Under the pieces are notes generated by a model. It saw only the letters and a list, made by a program, of their open reading frames with translations. It ran no database searches and was not told the origin of the DNA. Made by a program: the position numbers and the translations under genes. Below are positions 23,090 to 35,928 of a DNA stretch of 64,000 nt, one piece after another (position 1 is the stretch's first letter; the number at the start of each line of letters is the position of its first letter). Source of the DNA: Lotus japonicus. Its lineage: Eukaryota > Streptophyta > Magnoliopsida > Fabales > Fabaceae. Location: positions 53,072,964 to 53,136,963 of the forward strand of contig NC_080044.1 in assembly GCF_012489685.1 (NCBI RefSeq), read 5' to 3'.

Positions 23090-23948
23090 CCTGTGAAGAT
23101 TTATGCTATGCTTCTATCTTTTATCTCTTGGTATAGTACCTTTTTATGTTTGATTCTTTATAACACTCTAGCTCTTTCCTGGAGGGTGCTGAACAATAGG
23201 ATTCCAACAAAGGTTGAGTTGATGCGTCGTAATGCCCTTCTTGTAGGGATAAGCTCGACCTGTGTACTATGTGATGAGGAGGAGGAATCCATTCCACATC
23301 TTTTCCTGCATTGCCGTGTTGGATGGAGAATCTGGATGAGGGTTTATGGGTGGTTGGGGCTCTCGACGGTACTATCTGATATGGTAGGCCATCATTTTCT
23401 GCAGCATGATGTTCCAGGCGAAAGGAGCAAGGGAAGGAAGGCTGTTTCAGCAATCTGGATTGCCACAGTTGGAGCTAATTGGAACCTGAGAAATGGGGTG
23501 TTGTTTAGGGGGATCAGTGGACATCGAGAAATTAATAGATTGAATCCAATTCAAAGTGTGGTTATGGATCAAAGCCAACGATTCATCTTTTGGAGCATCA
23601 ACTTTTGAATGGATTGGGAATCCGCGGGGGTGCTTGGAATTGCTGTAGCTAGTGCAGTCCTTGGGATGGTTTCCTTGTTAATACATGGGTCCATGTGGAG
23701 ACAGAGTTTTCTGATTTCACTAGGGAGGGATACAGTTTGGGGGTATTCACGCTACCTTTTGATCATTCAGCCTTTATTATGTGGGGATGGGTTGGGTTTT
23801 TGATTCCTATACCCATATGTTCTTGGGAAGTTTTTGTTTTCTGTTTCTCTGATCTTTTTACTCTTCTTTTATCTCTCTCTATTGTATTAAGGGTTATAGT
23901 ACCCCATATACTCCCTTTTAATGCATTATTTAGTTTATAAAAAAAAAC
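23090..23948 (+). mobile_element. 5'-truncated LINE, 3' end with zf-RVT region
   Basis: The plus strand encodes ALSWRVLNNRIPTKVELMRR, then CVLCDEEEESIPHLFLHC, then IWIATVGANWNLRNGVLFRG: the zinc-binding reverse-transcriptase C-terminal domain (zf-RVT, C..C...H..H/C) of plant L1-type LINEs. The 3' end, GTATTAAGGGTTATAGTACC...CTCCCTTTTAATGCATT followed by TTTATAAAAAAAAAC, is clearly the same family 3' end as the LINE at 52.4-56.9 kb (there GTATTAAGGGTTGGAGTACC on the minus strand). A stop and frame changes are present after about 23600. Confidence 0.85.
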
Positions 23949-24653
23949 TTAAGGACTTAACTACTTGTTGGGTTGAGCCCAGTTTGTAATAATAAAAATA
24001 TGTGCACAACAAACACTATGAATTTCAGTTTTTCTTCATCTCTCACTTCTTTACATCTCATTATATACAACTGCATCTATTACTTCTTTCCCTTCTATCC
24101 ATTACTATGTCTATACACCCATTGGATTTCTACCCAACGTTTTCCTTTCTCTAGAGATCTGTTGAGACAATATATATACACACCACACCATACCAGAGAT
24201 ACAAAAATAAACCAGAAGTTGATGCACGATAGGGTAAATGCGAATATCAACTCCCACAAGTCATAAGGCACGTTAGTCTCCGACCAAAAAGGGAAGCTCC
24301 ACGAGAAACAGCAACCGTGCGATAATAAGAGTAATAGACGAAAATTTGACATAATAGTAGGAAGAAAATCAGTGCCGAAAAATACAATATATGCCCTTCT
24401 AAACTCTTGATGCAACATCATCCTAAAAGCTGTTAAAATGAAATAAGACCAACTTTATACAACGACTGAGATTATAGGAATCTCTGTCGGTGAGAGATGA
24501 TTCTGGAAGAAAAGGTCAAGTAAAAAAAAAAACAGATTAAAAGGATCATAGAAGTCCAACCATCACAGTTTATCTATCCATCATGAGTGGGAACTAAAGA
24601 ACCAACATACATGAGAAACAATAGATAAATGTGGTCCTCAGAGCCCAGGATAG
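23949..24653. other. 3' flank of the MA3-domain gene
   Basis: Should include the 3' UTR of the minus-strand gene ending at 24654. The ORFs in it (23973-24266 plus, 24095-24421 minus) have no family likeness. Confidence 0.4.
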
Positions 24654-27600
24654 TTAGACATCTGTGGTAGACGAATCAAATGATGGTAGAAGCCAGCCCT
24701 TTGCTTGAGCCTGCTCCACATAGAAGCCAAATTTTTCCTTTGCATTTGGAATGTCCAGAGCCAGATCATCAAGACTATCCTTAACACGGGTGAACCCTTT
24801 GGTCATCTGGTTGATGGTGATCAGTCCTTCACTGAAGCACTCCTGCAGCAGATCTAGCATCCTGTCATTCTGCTTCTCCATGGCCATAACCAAAGCTTTC
24901 TTCACTACCTCATGGTTGAAGAAAGACATTCCCAGGTCACGAATACACTGGCATGCTTCGCTCACGACCCCACTGCTTTCATACTCCTCCAGGAGCTTCA
25001 TGATCTTGTCCTTAGCATCCTCCACGGCCCATCCAGTTCCCCCACCCCAGCACCTCAAAAGCCTTTCACCAGCATGGCGAGCAGAAACCAGAGTCCGAGC
25101 CATGCGCACAGTTTCACTTCCACTGCATTTTGGGGTTAACCTGCTGCCAATTTCTTCCAAATTCAATGGGGCAAGAACATCATCAATCACAGCCCGAGCT
25201 AGAAAAAGAGCAAGCTCATTTGAAGCATCCAAAATATCCAGTGCTGTGTCTTCTGCACTTTCCAGAAGCATGACAAAACCATTGACTATATCCTCTGTTG
25301 AGAATATCTCTATATGAAGAGCAGATAACAGGACAGATGCCATTTCCTTTTCTCTGTTCTTTCGATCCATAGCAAGAGTTATAAGCTTCTTCAAAAATAT
25401 TGGGTTATACTCAGGTGCTCCAAGATCTTCTAGACTTCTAATGAGTTCAGGAATGTCATCAGAGAGAAAATACTCATGAATTATAGATACAATTTCCTCT
25501 TTGTACTTCCTCAACTTCTCATCTTCAACTTGGATGTCCCCATCTTCACCAGCAGAATCGGTAAATGAAGCATCAAGCCACCCTTCAGATATTGCCTTGG
25601 GGACAAGTGACTGAAACAAGGCTTTGGCGGATGGGATATCAAGAGCAAGATCATCCAGGCCTTCTTCCAAACGAGAAAACCCTTTCACCATTTGGCTGGA
25701 ACTAATAAGTCCTTCTTCAGCCGCTTCTTTTAATAGCTTCAACAATAGAGGTTCCGCTGAACGATTTTCCATGGCAAGTACCAAAGCCCTCTTCACAACC
25801 TCATGGTGGAAGAATGAAACCCCCAATTCACGAATACACCTGCAGGCTTCAAGTGTGTCACCACTATCCACATATTCTCTAAGTAAATCAGCAATCTTCT
25901 TCTTCACTTCTTCAACAGTGATGTGAGTGGTACCACCCCATCGCCTTTCCACAAGTTCTGCATGGTGTGGAGCTGAGAGATAACTCTTCTCAGCAGTTTG
26001 AATTACCTGAGCTCCCTTGGAAGATTCTGGAAGAGCCTTCCTTGCCCTGGCAAGAAAGGCCGGAGGAAGAATGTCATCAACAACAGCACGTGCAAGGAAT
26101 AAAGCAAGGATGTCAACTGCATCCAGGATATCTACTGCAAGATCATCAGCAGATTCAATCAGCATAAAAAACCCATCCCTAATCTGTGCAGGGCTAATGA
26201 CATCAGCATACAATGCTGAAAGCAGAACGGAAGCCATTTCTTTCTCCTTATCATGCCTGTCCATTGCCAAGGACACAAGACGCTTAATGAAATATGCATA
26301 ATATTCACTTGAGCCTAGTTCTTTGAGGTCAGATGCTGCTAAGTCAACATCTCCATTACTGAAGTATTCCTCTATGATGGATACCACTGCTTTCTTGAAT
26401 TCATCCAAGGGGTCAGTAATAGTAGATCCAACAAGCTGATAGGGTTCCTATAAATTAGCAAGAACATGCAAATAGGCAAGTGTCATGTACTTATCACCAT
26501 AGCCTTGAAATGGAGAGAAAGGGGGAACAAAACAGGCAAAAAGTACAGTTATTAAGAAAAAGAGGAAGAGTCTACTACTGCTACAACAAGCGTCATATCA
26601 CAGTTCCAAGCAACTAGTGATATGAAATATGTCAAAAAACTACTATAATAAAGACGGAAAAGAGTACCTCGCCACTGTCATAATTTGGATCATTCCGATC
26701 TAAGTGAGATTCAACATCCGTGTCAATCAATTTTCCCCAAGTACCCTTGCCACCAGCACCATCTGCAACCACAAGATAAAGATATCTCACATGAAGACTG
26801 GTATGAAAAAAGGAAAATTCTAACTATGTATGTTGACATGGCAAGAGTTAACTGAGGAAGGAAACCTCAACAACACTGACTACCAACATACTTGTCAACC
26901 CAATATAAAAAATAGAAAACCATCAGTCGGAACAACTAAATTCTATACCATTAAGTTATGCAGACCAGTTTCCTTTTACCTAGTTAATGATAGTCAAAAC
27001 ATTTTACATATTATGCATCCCAAACAGATTACTATAATCTGTATATATACTATAAGCTGATTGGATAGTTTGTGGTCAAGATCCCGGTGCTGTTTAAAAA
27101 TATAACTAACAAGCTGGACAACAATAATTAGCCCCGCAATTCAAAGAAAAGAAAACAATGAAACACCAGATCAAAAAGCTTAATGTTCTCTTCTGTGAAT
27201 GGAAATGATCCAAATAAAAATAAAAGTCACAATACATTTACGAGATTAAACAAAGTAAAATATGTTGGCCAGTTTCACAAGAATTGAGTAACATCTAAAT
27301 GTAAATGTAATTTTTCTTCTCCCTTAAACAGATAATGAAATTTTAATCTTGTTTCACACTCCTGTCTGCCTATAATCAATAAGATCAGTATCATGGAAGC
27401 AAGAAAGCATTTTGCTACACCTTTAAAATTAACAAGTAGTTCTCCACCGTTGAGAATGATGGGAAGCTAGCTCTGATACATCAGGTGTTCAGGACCCAAA
27501 TCGATCACCTTATACTAACACAACCATTCACCATATATGTATTAATTATCAACTATCAATTATAAACCTCCACCAAAGTGGTATCTTGTCTGGACAATAC

Positions 27601-28225
27601 TTCTATCCATCAATTCTTAAACATTGAGAGGATAATCCACTAATCATAATTACATCAAAAAATCTTAACAGTTTTCAGAGAGAGAACAAGTACGCAAATA
27701 TTTAATCATTTCCATAGCCGAAAGACTAAAACCATAAAGAGCACGGGAAAAGTAATAGTTAAAAAACTAGTATCTAACCAGTCAGCTCAATCCCACAAAA
27801 ACAAAAGATCCTAACCTTTTCACAGTTCACCTATTAGCCTAAAGTATTTAGATATAACAGCCTAACTAAGCATAGACATAATCTATGTAAATCACAAAAC
27901 AGGGGATACACATACAACAGAGAAACAAACCAGGTGTCTATCTAGCATTTAGATATAACATAATCCATTCAAAACAAAGACTCTGAAGGACATGAAACTA
28001 ACCTTTCTTCACCCGCACAAGCTTTCCGGAGTGAGTCCGGCGCACATGCCTCACGGCTATCCCAGCTGTTTGCGCCTTACCACCAGCAGCAGGGGCCTTT
28101 ATGTGATGTTCCGAAAGCAACGACGATGGGGATTTCGGCGACGAAGACAAATTGTCAGCATTTTGAGTAGCAATCTTGAGTATTTCCCTCTGCCCATCAG
28201 TCAGAAACCCCTCGCCCGACGCCAT
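24654..28225 (-). CDS. MRF1: MA3-domain translation regulatory factor (MRF/ECIP1 family)
   Basis: Three coding exons close in phase: 28003..28225 (MASGEGFLTDGQREILKIAT), 26668..26762 (DGAGGKGTWGKLIDTD), 24654..26447 (EPYQLVGSTITDP...); 2112 bases, 703 aa, the family's usual length (about 700). After a Ser-rich N-terminus with VRHVRRTHSGK, four MA3 domains follow at about residues 120-240, 285-405, 420-540 and 583-703; domains 1 and 3, and 2 and 4, are most alike (EEYFS.GDV / HEYFLSDDI; VEEVKKKIADLL / VEDAKDKIMKLL; FFHHEVVKRAL / FFNHEVVKKAL). MA3 is the eIF4A-binding fold of eIF4G and PDCD4. Arabidopsis MRF proteins bind eIF4A and promote translation under TOR control; ECIP1 binds EIN2. It acts in the cytosol on that basis. 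The symbol is by closest remembered sequence (At5g63190); MRF3/MRF4 are near equals. It starts about 7.7 kb downstream of nothing shared; same strand as its neighbours. Confidence 0.93.
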
Positions 28226-29100
28226 TTAAACTCACAGAGAAAGATAACAACCACAAGCCAATCCTACAAACACGTCCACCAATTAATCCCATTATTACCA
28301 CATAAACCAGAAAAACCAATGCTATTGCTACCTTAAGTGCCAATCAGTTCAAAATTAGAGCAAAATCGCATCGAAACCAATTATGGAAATTAACAACGCC
28401 GCATACAAATAACAAAAAACAAGAAATTATGAACACATCGCTCAGTCTCAAGCATTTCCTTCTGTGCATATTATCCACGCGTCACTTAACAGTTAACAAT
28501 ACCATAAAACATGCAGTACGCACCGTTTTGGCTTTGCTTCTAGGAGAAAAATCTAAAACCACTCGATTGTTTCGTTTTACTTACAAATCACCAGCGTTTC
28601 CCCCAAAATCAAAATCCAAATCAAAGAAACAAATAAAAAATAAGAAAAAATAAAATAGAAAGAGAAACGCAAGAGAGAGAGGCGAATGTTACGAACCAGT
28701 GAAGACGAAATGGAAATCAGAACGGGAATCTTCTGTTCTTGGCCCGGATCTCGAGCCAAGACAGGAGAAGCAAGCGGGTTATCCGATCGGAGGCGGCGGC
28801 GATTGGGAAGAGAGAGAGAGGGAGAAACCCTAACGGACGGTGGCGTGAGAGAATCGGAGAGGGAGAGTGAGTGAGTGAGTGAGCGAGTGAGTCGGAAACA
28901 GAATGAAATCGGTGGAAAGTGAAAGATGACAAGAGAAGCGAAATGGATGAGAACGAAGGAGAAAAGAAGAGGAAGGTTTATATAGGGAGGCTACGGTTAC
29001 CTGTTACACGTCACCAATGGGCGAGGTTTTCGGGTTTGGGCCTATTCTATCCATCCTACTCTCCTACTATTATTGTTCCATGTGTACACGTGGCGATGCC
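28226..29100 (-). promoter_or_regulatory. MRF promoter and 5' leader (probable leader intron, TATA, G-box)
   Basis: On the minus strand TATATAAA (28977-28984) is a clear TATA box. About 105 bases further upstream is GCCACGTGT (29086-29094), a G-box/ABRE core, and a CCAAT-type motif lies at about 29010. The TATA is about 750 bases from the ATG, so a 5' UTR intron is likely: a possible donor is CACTG|GTTCGT at 28696, with the acceptor near 28232. The leader contains GAGT/GAGA simple repeats (about 28805-28890). Intron limits are inferred. Confidence 0.45.
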
Positions 29101-31603
29101 GCTACAGGCTAAACCCGATCTTAACTTTTTTAGATTTAGATTTAGATTCCCTTTTTACCCCTGACCTAGCCTCCTTTGGATTGGTTTGGACTTTTGCCAT
29201 ATACATTGATATTTCCATGTCAAATAATTATCCAATACTCAAACAACTTCTACTATTGTTACTATAAGATACATTTTTATCTTCATAGTCATCTTGTAAT
29301 AGGTATATATAAATATATATGTTCACGAAAAAATCCTACAACACTAGCATATAGCAAGTAGGTAAGTCATAAATTAATTAGGTTTCTTCAGTAAAACGAA
29401 CGTTTTATTAGGAATGGAGGAGCCTCTTACTTAGTCGAAGTCTTCCTATATTACAATTAATGTGATAGTGTACATTAGGAAATTACATAATATAGAGGGG
29501 AGAGAATCCGGTAATTGCATTTGCGAGGAATCGAGAATTTGGAAAACCTAATAAGGAGGTGACAGAGGGTGGGTGCATATGGATATCGTTCTCTGCTAAG
29601 GTCTCGGTGCAATATTAGTAACTTGGTTGGCCTAATACCCTAACAGTCAACAACCCTCCAAGGCTAGAAGTCAAGAGACTTGAACGACGAAGCCTTCTCT
29701 TTGGTAGGTGAATGACTTACCTTGAGATTTCCATGGGCCAAACGTGCTTGAGATATTTGGTCGGCCCAATACCTTTTTGGTTCAAAATGTTACTTTTTAT
29801 GAATCATGTTACAATGTGTTTCATGTTAAAGAGTTGACATATTTTACAATAATTGTTATTTGCAAGCTAATTTCATGTAACATGCAACATGGAATTTGTT
29901 AATTATCAAGCTATTTGTTAACTCTGCGAGAAAATATATTTGCTGAAGGAAATGAACTCACACAACTACATCTATTATTTGGTGACTTGGTGTAGCTATA
30001 CACGAGAAAGAGGCTTGTTTTTCTTCGTGTTGTGTGTAAGAGAAATCGCATGAGTACTCGAAATTGCTATGTAAACGATTTAAGACACAAGTTAAATAAG
30101 TTTCACCTCATTTGTAAAGTTGTTCTAAATTTTTAAGAGAGAGGGTTGGAACTTGAAGATTTCTACATCAAATATATGAATTCTTCTCCTTTCTCACTTG
30201 TCTATTAGTTTTAATCATTGATATTGTCATGCATTTCTAAACTTTATAAGAAGGTGTTACTGAATGATGATAATAACTTTATTATGAGTTGATTTTTTTT
30301 TATTAGAGATTATCTGGGTTGTTGAGACTAATTTTTCAATTCTTAAATCTTGTTTGGTTTATGACTAAATTCTAAAGTTGATATAACTTGTTGATTTGAA
30401 CATGAGATTTTCATCACTAATTGAAAATTTAGGATAAGAGTTCTTGATTATAGTGAGGTCATTATGAGCTCCTTAACTTAATCCAATCAATCAATTTGAG
30501 TTCTTATGAGGGGTGGATGAGCTTCAATTAGATATTATATGAGGGTGTAAGATTAAAGTAGGATTAAGTGAACTCATGAGGGTGCACAATGTTGAAGGTA
30601 GTAAACGATGGTGACACCACCGGGGTTTGGAAGATTGGCTAACACTCGACTATGGTTGAAACAAAAAATAGTCAAAACACAGAGGTAGTTCAGTGAGCAG
30701 TAACCCAATTCAACAACAATGACATTGAACAGAAACTTGTATGGTGGTGCACGCACATCAAGCAAGCCTGAATGAGATTCTCGTCAAAATATTTTGAGTC
30801 TTTGGGGTATAAACCATTCTAATGGTATGTTTGATTTATGAGAATATGAGAAGATAGAACATAAGAGGAGAGATAAGAAGAGAGGGAGAGGTGCTAAAAA
30901 TAGGATATTTTGTCTGTTAATATGAGAAAAATATAGGAGAAAGATAAGAGAAAGAATGATGCAAATCATATCTTTATTCGTTTGGTTGAATAGAAAATGT
31001 TATTTTATGTTTTAAAAGAGATTTTTACCAATTATACACAAGATAAAAGATTAGCAACAATCATATAATAAACTTTTTTTTTTCTGACTTTTAGAAATAA
31101 GGATATAGTGGTAAAAAAAAAGCAATAGCTCCGAGCTGCTTTTCTTCACATATTAGAAGGACTCCAAAAAGGTGTGAGAGTTACATTTTGTTCTTTCTCA
31201 CCCTTCACTAATTGCAAACCAACCAAGGTTGAGCTCTCTCTCCCCTAATGAGAGAAGTGAAACATAATATGAACAAAGTGAAACATGATCAATATGAACA
31301 GTATGAGGTGAAGGCTGAAGCTGCTTTCCTTATGCTAAATACACTCTCAGAAGGAAAGCAGAGGTTATACCCATTATCAATATGAACAATATATCTTGAT
31401 GGCTTTTCATCAGCAATTAAATTCAATCCCCATGTTGAATGTAGATTTCAGCTTATTCTAATCAATTACCATATGCAACACTGTATATGCAGTCTCAAAA
31501 AAAATTAACAGAGCAAAGGAATTTGTTAGCATAGATTATATAATAAACACTAAGATGCTACCAAACAATATAAACAAAGATAGTGATCCGAATGCAAAAC
31601 AAC
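29101..31603. other. Intergenic, no gene recognised
   Basis: 29380-29780 is less AT-rich and may be a fragment of an LTR (CCTAATACCCTAACAGTCAA; GGGCCAAACGTGCTTGAGAT), but I find no ends. 30780-31020 is purine-rich (AAGATAGAACATAAGAGGAG) and could be an old MITE. The final ~350 bases before 31604 should hold the 3' UTR of the STICHEL-like gene. Confidence 0.4.
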
Positions 31604-34600
31604 CTACTTTTCCTCAGCAGCTTTTGTGCAGCCGTTAGAGCTTTGGGAAACAATATAGGACTCTGAGCATTCGTACTTGGGGATGGATAAAACAAAATCC
31701 TTTTGCTGTGATGCATATGAAGAAGAGAACTTTCTATGAAGCCAGAGGGTTCGAGGAAAACATTTAGATTGATTATTTAAATCATGGGTTGTTGATGAAG
31801 CAAGATGTTCATAATTGGACCCCTCTTCCTTAAGAGAATCAACTCTATTAAGAGAAATCCTCGGAGTCTCACCACCCGCCCTATTCGATAACACTTTCCC
31901 TGAGCTTAGCAAATTCCCTTCACAGCTTCTCAAAGTTGTTACAGCCTCCATTCCATGGTAGGACTCGAGAGGCGGCACCCGAGATCCGCAATCAGAGGAA
32001 CAAGTTAGAGCTTGATCCTTCATCATGGGCTTTTGTGAGGTGTGATCAGCATAGTCTGATTCACTTCCTTGTTCATCAGATGATAATGACTTTCCGAGAA
32101 TTCTGCGTGAACAGCTAAAGAAATTGAATGACCTCTTCAATTTAGCATACTTAGAATCTGAAGCGCAAGGTACATGATTGATTCTAAGCTCAATGTTACA
32201 GCCCAACATGAATTGCAGGGAACTTGCAATCTGTTTCCACGACTTCTCAGCCCTAGCTACATAGTCACGATGGTGGAACTCCAACTCGACAACTGCAAGA
32301 CCTGAAAATTGGAAATTTCTCCTTTCAATTAGTAGGTAATTAGTACTCACTATACTGAGGAGAAAAAGAGTGCAATATATTGACACTAAAAGCATGTTTG
32401 GATACACGGTGAAAAACCATTATGAGCCAAAATCACAGAAGCAACTTCCCTTAGCTTTTGTGGCTGTCCACCGTGAATTTGCCTTCATCGTGGTTTTCTA
32501 CCATGTATCCAAACATGCACTAACAAAAAAGAAGTGCAATATGTAGTTCGCATAATGTGCAAGGCCAAAGAATATGAAAAAAGCTGATCAAGATTCTGTA
32601 AGAGCAGCTACATTTGATCCTATCATAAATATTATTGCTGTAAAACCATCTTTCTTATTGTAAACGGAGATAGGAAAACTCCCTAGTCCTGGAAACTCCT
32701 TCAAAAGAAATCAACTAAAACAATAGTTCATGAGAAAATATCTAAACAAAAACTTTGATAAAGAAAGAATCCTGACAAAATTCTATTTTTTTCTAATGTT
32801 GGTCCCCTTAAATAACCTATACCATTCTATTGGTGGGACCTACATCTACATGGAATTACACATAATAAAGTGCTGAAAGGAGCATGTCAGGAAGTGTGTT
32901 ATGAGGATGAGCATTTCTTTGGACAAAAAGCACAAAAAACACAGATCATGACGGTAGGAAGAGATTACACAATGATACTAAAAACTTCAATGAATGCAAA
33001 TTAGTCACTAGACAAAAATATGCACCTTGATTAATACAAACTGAAGACAACTTCCCCTGCTTCCCGAGAAAAGTCTTGAGCCTGCTAGATTGACATATCT
33101 CTGTAGCATGATGCCATATGGAATCCAATATCTCTTGGTGATCCTCTTGGACTCCTAATCTATTTGACTTCTCATCACACTGACCTGTAGCAAGATGCTT
33201 CAAGCTCTCCCCTGTAGAAGATGCACTGCACAAATCACCATCTGCACCAGTTTAAGACAAGCTTAGAATAGAATATTCAACAAGACCAAACCACTCCAAT
33301 ACAGCTAACTCTATCCTAACACACTTGTTAAGGAAGATGGGGAATTAATAAAAAAACGGAGAAAGAAGTCACTCAAGCTCACCTATACTTGAAGCAGCTT
33401 TCATGAACAACTTGGTATCATTTGCATCCACAGATGAACATTCTATAGAACTTAACTGTAGAAGAGCTGCCGTGAACCATGTTGTCTGATTCTTACAAAT
33501 TCTCAATTGCTTCTCCGTTTCAGAGAGTATTTTTAATGCATGGCTAAGTTTCTGCTGGTCCGCTTCCGCTATGATGGAGAAAATAACCAGTCAGACAGCA
33601 GAAATAAGATACAAGCGGAAGAGTTTACAAGGTGAAACACAAGTATGAACTGCTATGAAAATCAAAGTATCAAACATCCAATTTTATACACTCAAAGCTA
33701 AAAAAATTAAGATATTATATTATATAACATATATTATACATTTAGAATGCATTTTGGATAAGTAACTTAATAAAATGCTTATAGCAATAAGCGCTTATGT
33801 TATTCATAAGCTAATTTGAGATGCTTATTGAAATAAGTTCAAATTAGCTTATAGATAGGTATCAGCATTTATTCATAAGATCATTAGAGGAGTTTCTGAA
33901 AATAAGCTAAAAACAACTCATAGATAGGTTATAAGCTATTTTCATAAGCTGGTTACCCAAACACTTGCATAAGCACTTATGCTATAAGATAAGTGCAAAC
34001 AAGCTATTCCAAAACAACCTAAATACTTGAAAGCCCTTACAGGTATGTCTACTAGAAAATCTTCTTCTGATTTCAGAACAACCAAGTTCACATTTCCCTG
34101 CAAGAATATCCATGATAATATTTGCCAGCTGTGATATAAGTTGTAAGGGATCTATCCTTGATCTCATCAGCTCCCGGGCTCTTTTAACTGTATTTGAAGT
34201 ATCAGATGACAAAGCCATGTCCAGCAAATCAAGCAATTCATCATCAGAAACGACCCCAGTCTGAAGAACAACAAAGGGAAAGACATAAAGCTCAGAAAAA
34301 GGAAAAAAGTGAAGAAAGTTTCAAGGACATATATGTATACAACAAAGCACAACACTTACAAGCTCGTAAACTAAGGAAGTTGTAATCTTTTTACCAAGCA
34401 AACTCAGCTGATCAAGCATCATTTCTGCATCCCTAAGGGAACCACAGGACTTACCAGCAATAAAATCCAAAGCATCTTGTTCATATTCAAGACCTTCTTC
34501 AGCACAGATTTTTTTCAACCTGCTTGCAATGTCAGCATCTTTAATCTTTGTGAAGTGGTACCTCTGAGCCCGGGAAACTGCACTACGAGGAAGCTTATCC

Positions 34601-35928
34601 AAATCTGGAGTGATCATCACAAAAACCACATGTTGATAAACATTTTCTAGGCTAATCAAAAGACTCGCCCATGTTTCCCCATGCAACAAGTGGCATTCAT
34701 CAATTATGAACACCTTAAAACGCGAGGAAACTGGAGGGAAGCATGCATTCTTCACAAGGGATTTAACCTTATCAGCATGATTGATTCTCAAAGAGTCCAC
34801 TTCCTTAACATCTTTACTTCTTCCAGAAAAGAACAAAACGCATTCTCTACACAGACCACATGGCCTTTGCTCCTCAAGGGAGAGGCAATTCAGTGCAGCA
34901 GCAAATATCCTCGATGCAGAGGTCTTGCCGGTACCTCGGGGGCCATGGAAGAGATAAAATGACGCTATCCTTCCTCTGGAGATGGCACCCAAAAGAGACT
35001 TTCCCACCATATTCTGTCCAACCAAATCATAGAAACGTTTCGGCCTAAATTTCATAGATAAACTTCTAGGAGTTTCCAAAGTTGGACTAACTTCACCACC
35101 AATGTTTCTCATGCTTTGATGCCCACGAAAATCTGTCTCATTGACATTTTGCAATATCAAGGGAAGGTCTTCATTTTCAGAATAATGATTTGATTCTCTA
35201 AACCTAGGGGACTTTGACCAACAACAGCTTAATCCGCATCCACGGTGATCAACTAAAATATCAATATCTTGAGTTATAAGTGCAGAGTCATTATGAACAG
35301 AAAGGCATGGACTCCCTAAATAGCTTTCATTATCACTCATAAATTCAGATGGTTTCACTTTATTCTTGCGTAGCGATTTCCTGGTTGACTTTGAGGTATC
35401 TACTCTCCCAAATTGTGATGATAAGGCATTTGATAAATAGGGTGATTCCTCATCCTTCAAAGGATTACTATGAGGTATCATGGAAGCCAAATCCAATCCT
35501 CTACCTCCAAGATTACTACAACAGCTTTCATTTGGTGATTTATTTCCAGAAATACCCCGTTGCTTAGGATTAGAGTAAACTACATCATCATGTTGAGTAT
35601 CCTGATATGAGATCCCACAATAGTTCATCTTTGAGTTCAACAGGCGACAATCCAATTCAAAATCAGTAGTATCCTGCTCTCTCTGCCCCTTAAAATCTGA
35701 ATTCTTTGATCTTAAAAAATCATTATACTCAGAATCATAAGCGTGAGAAGCATTCAAGAACCTCAGAGAAACCCCATTACCAGAACCATTTCCCCAATGT
35801 CCATCATCAACCACAGGAGAGAGCTTGCTAACACCATTGGTTGATGGATCCCTCAATGACCTGACTCTTCTCAGTGCTACAAGGGTTTTAGAAATAGGAA
35901 TATCAACAGAATGCCTCCTGCCATCCAT
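31604..35928 (-). CDS. STICHEL-like 2 (DnaX-like AAA+ protein)
   Basis: Five coding exons join in frame: 34360..35928, 34041..34260, 33383..33568, 33026..33241, 31604..32301; 2889 bases, 962 aa. I use ATG 35928 (MDGRRHSVDIPISKTLVALR). After a ~285-residue low-complexity region comes an AAA+ module like bacterial DNA polymerase III gamma/tau: FRPKRFYDLVGQ, Walker A GPRGTGKTS (about 328-336), zinc-finger CGLCREC (about 357-363), Walker B IIDECHLL (about 405-411), sensor region and clamp-loader lid (LRDAEMMLDQLSLLGK; then SDDELLDLLDMALS). The C-terminal exons match the STICHEL family (LKILSETEKQLR, TWFTAALLQLS, SIWHHATEICQSSRLKTFL). STICHEL itself controls trichome branching; what STICHEL-like 2 does is not established. 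It is not thought to be a plastid replication subunit. The At4g24790 product is the closest remembered relative (857 aa). Confidence 0.93.
32390..32520. mobile_element. 131-bp Tourist-like MITE in STICHEL-like intron 4
   Basis: Left end AAGCATGTTTGGATACACGG, right end (reverse complement) GTGCATGTTTGGATACATGG, both continuing GTGAAAAACCA / TAGAAAACCA. TAA flanks both sides (32387-32389, 32521-32523), the PIF/Harbinger signature. Non-coding. Confidence 0.8.
33740..34015. repeat. AT-rich plant MITE-like repeat in STICHEL-like intron 2
   Basis: Dense in AAGC(G/A)CTTAT and TAAGCTAATTT / AAATTAGCTTA inverted pieces (e.g. AATAAGCGCTTATG at 33788 and AAGCACTTATGCTATAAG at 33972), the look of a common legume/dicot fold-back repeat. 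It begins TTTTGGATAAGT and ends near CTATTCCAAAACAACC, which are roughly inverse. No clean target duplication. Confidence 0.5.

Noticed and set aside
24751..25317. 188-codon plus-strand ORF
   Set aside because: Antisense shadow of the MA3-domain exon.
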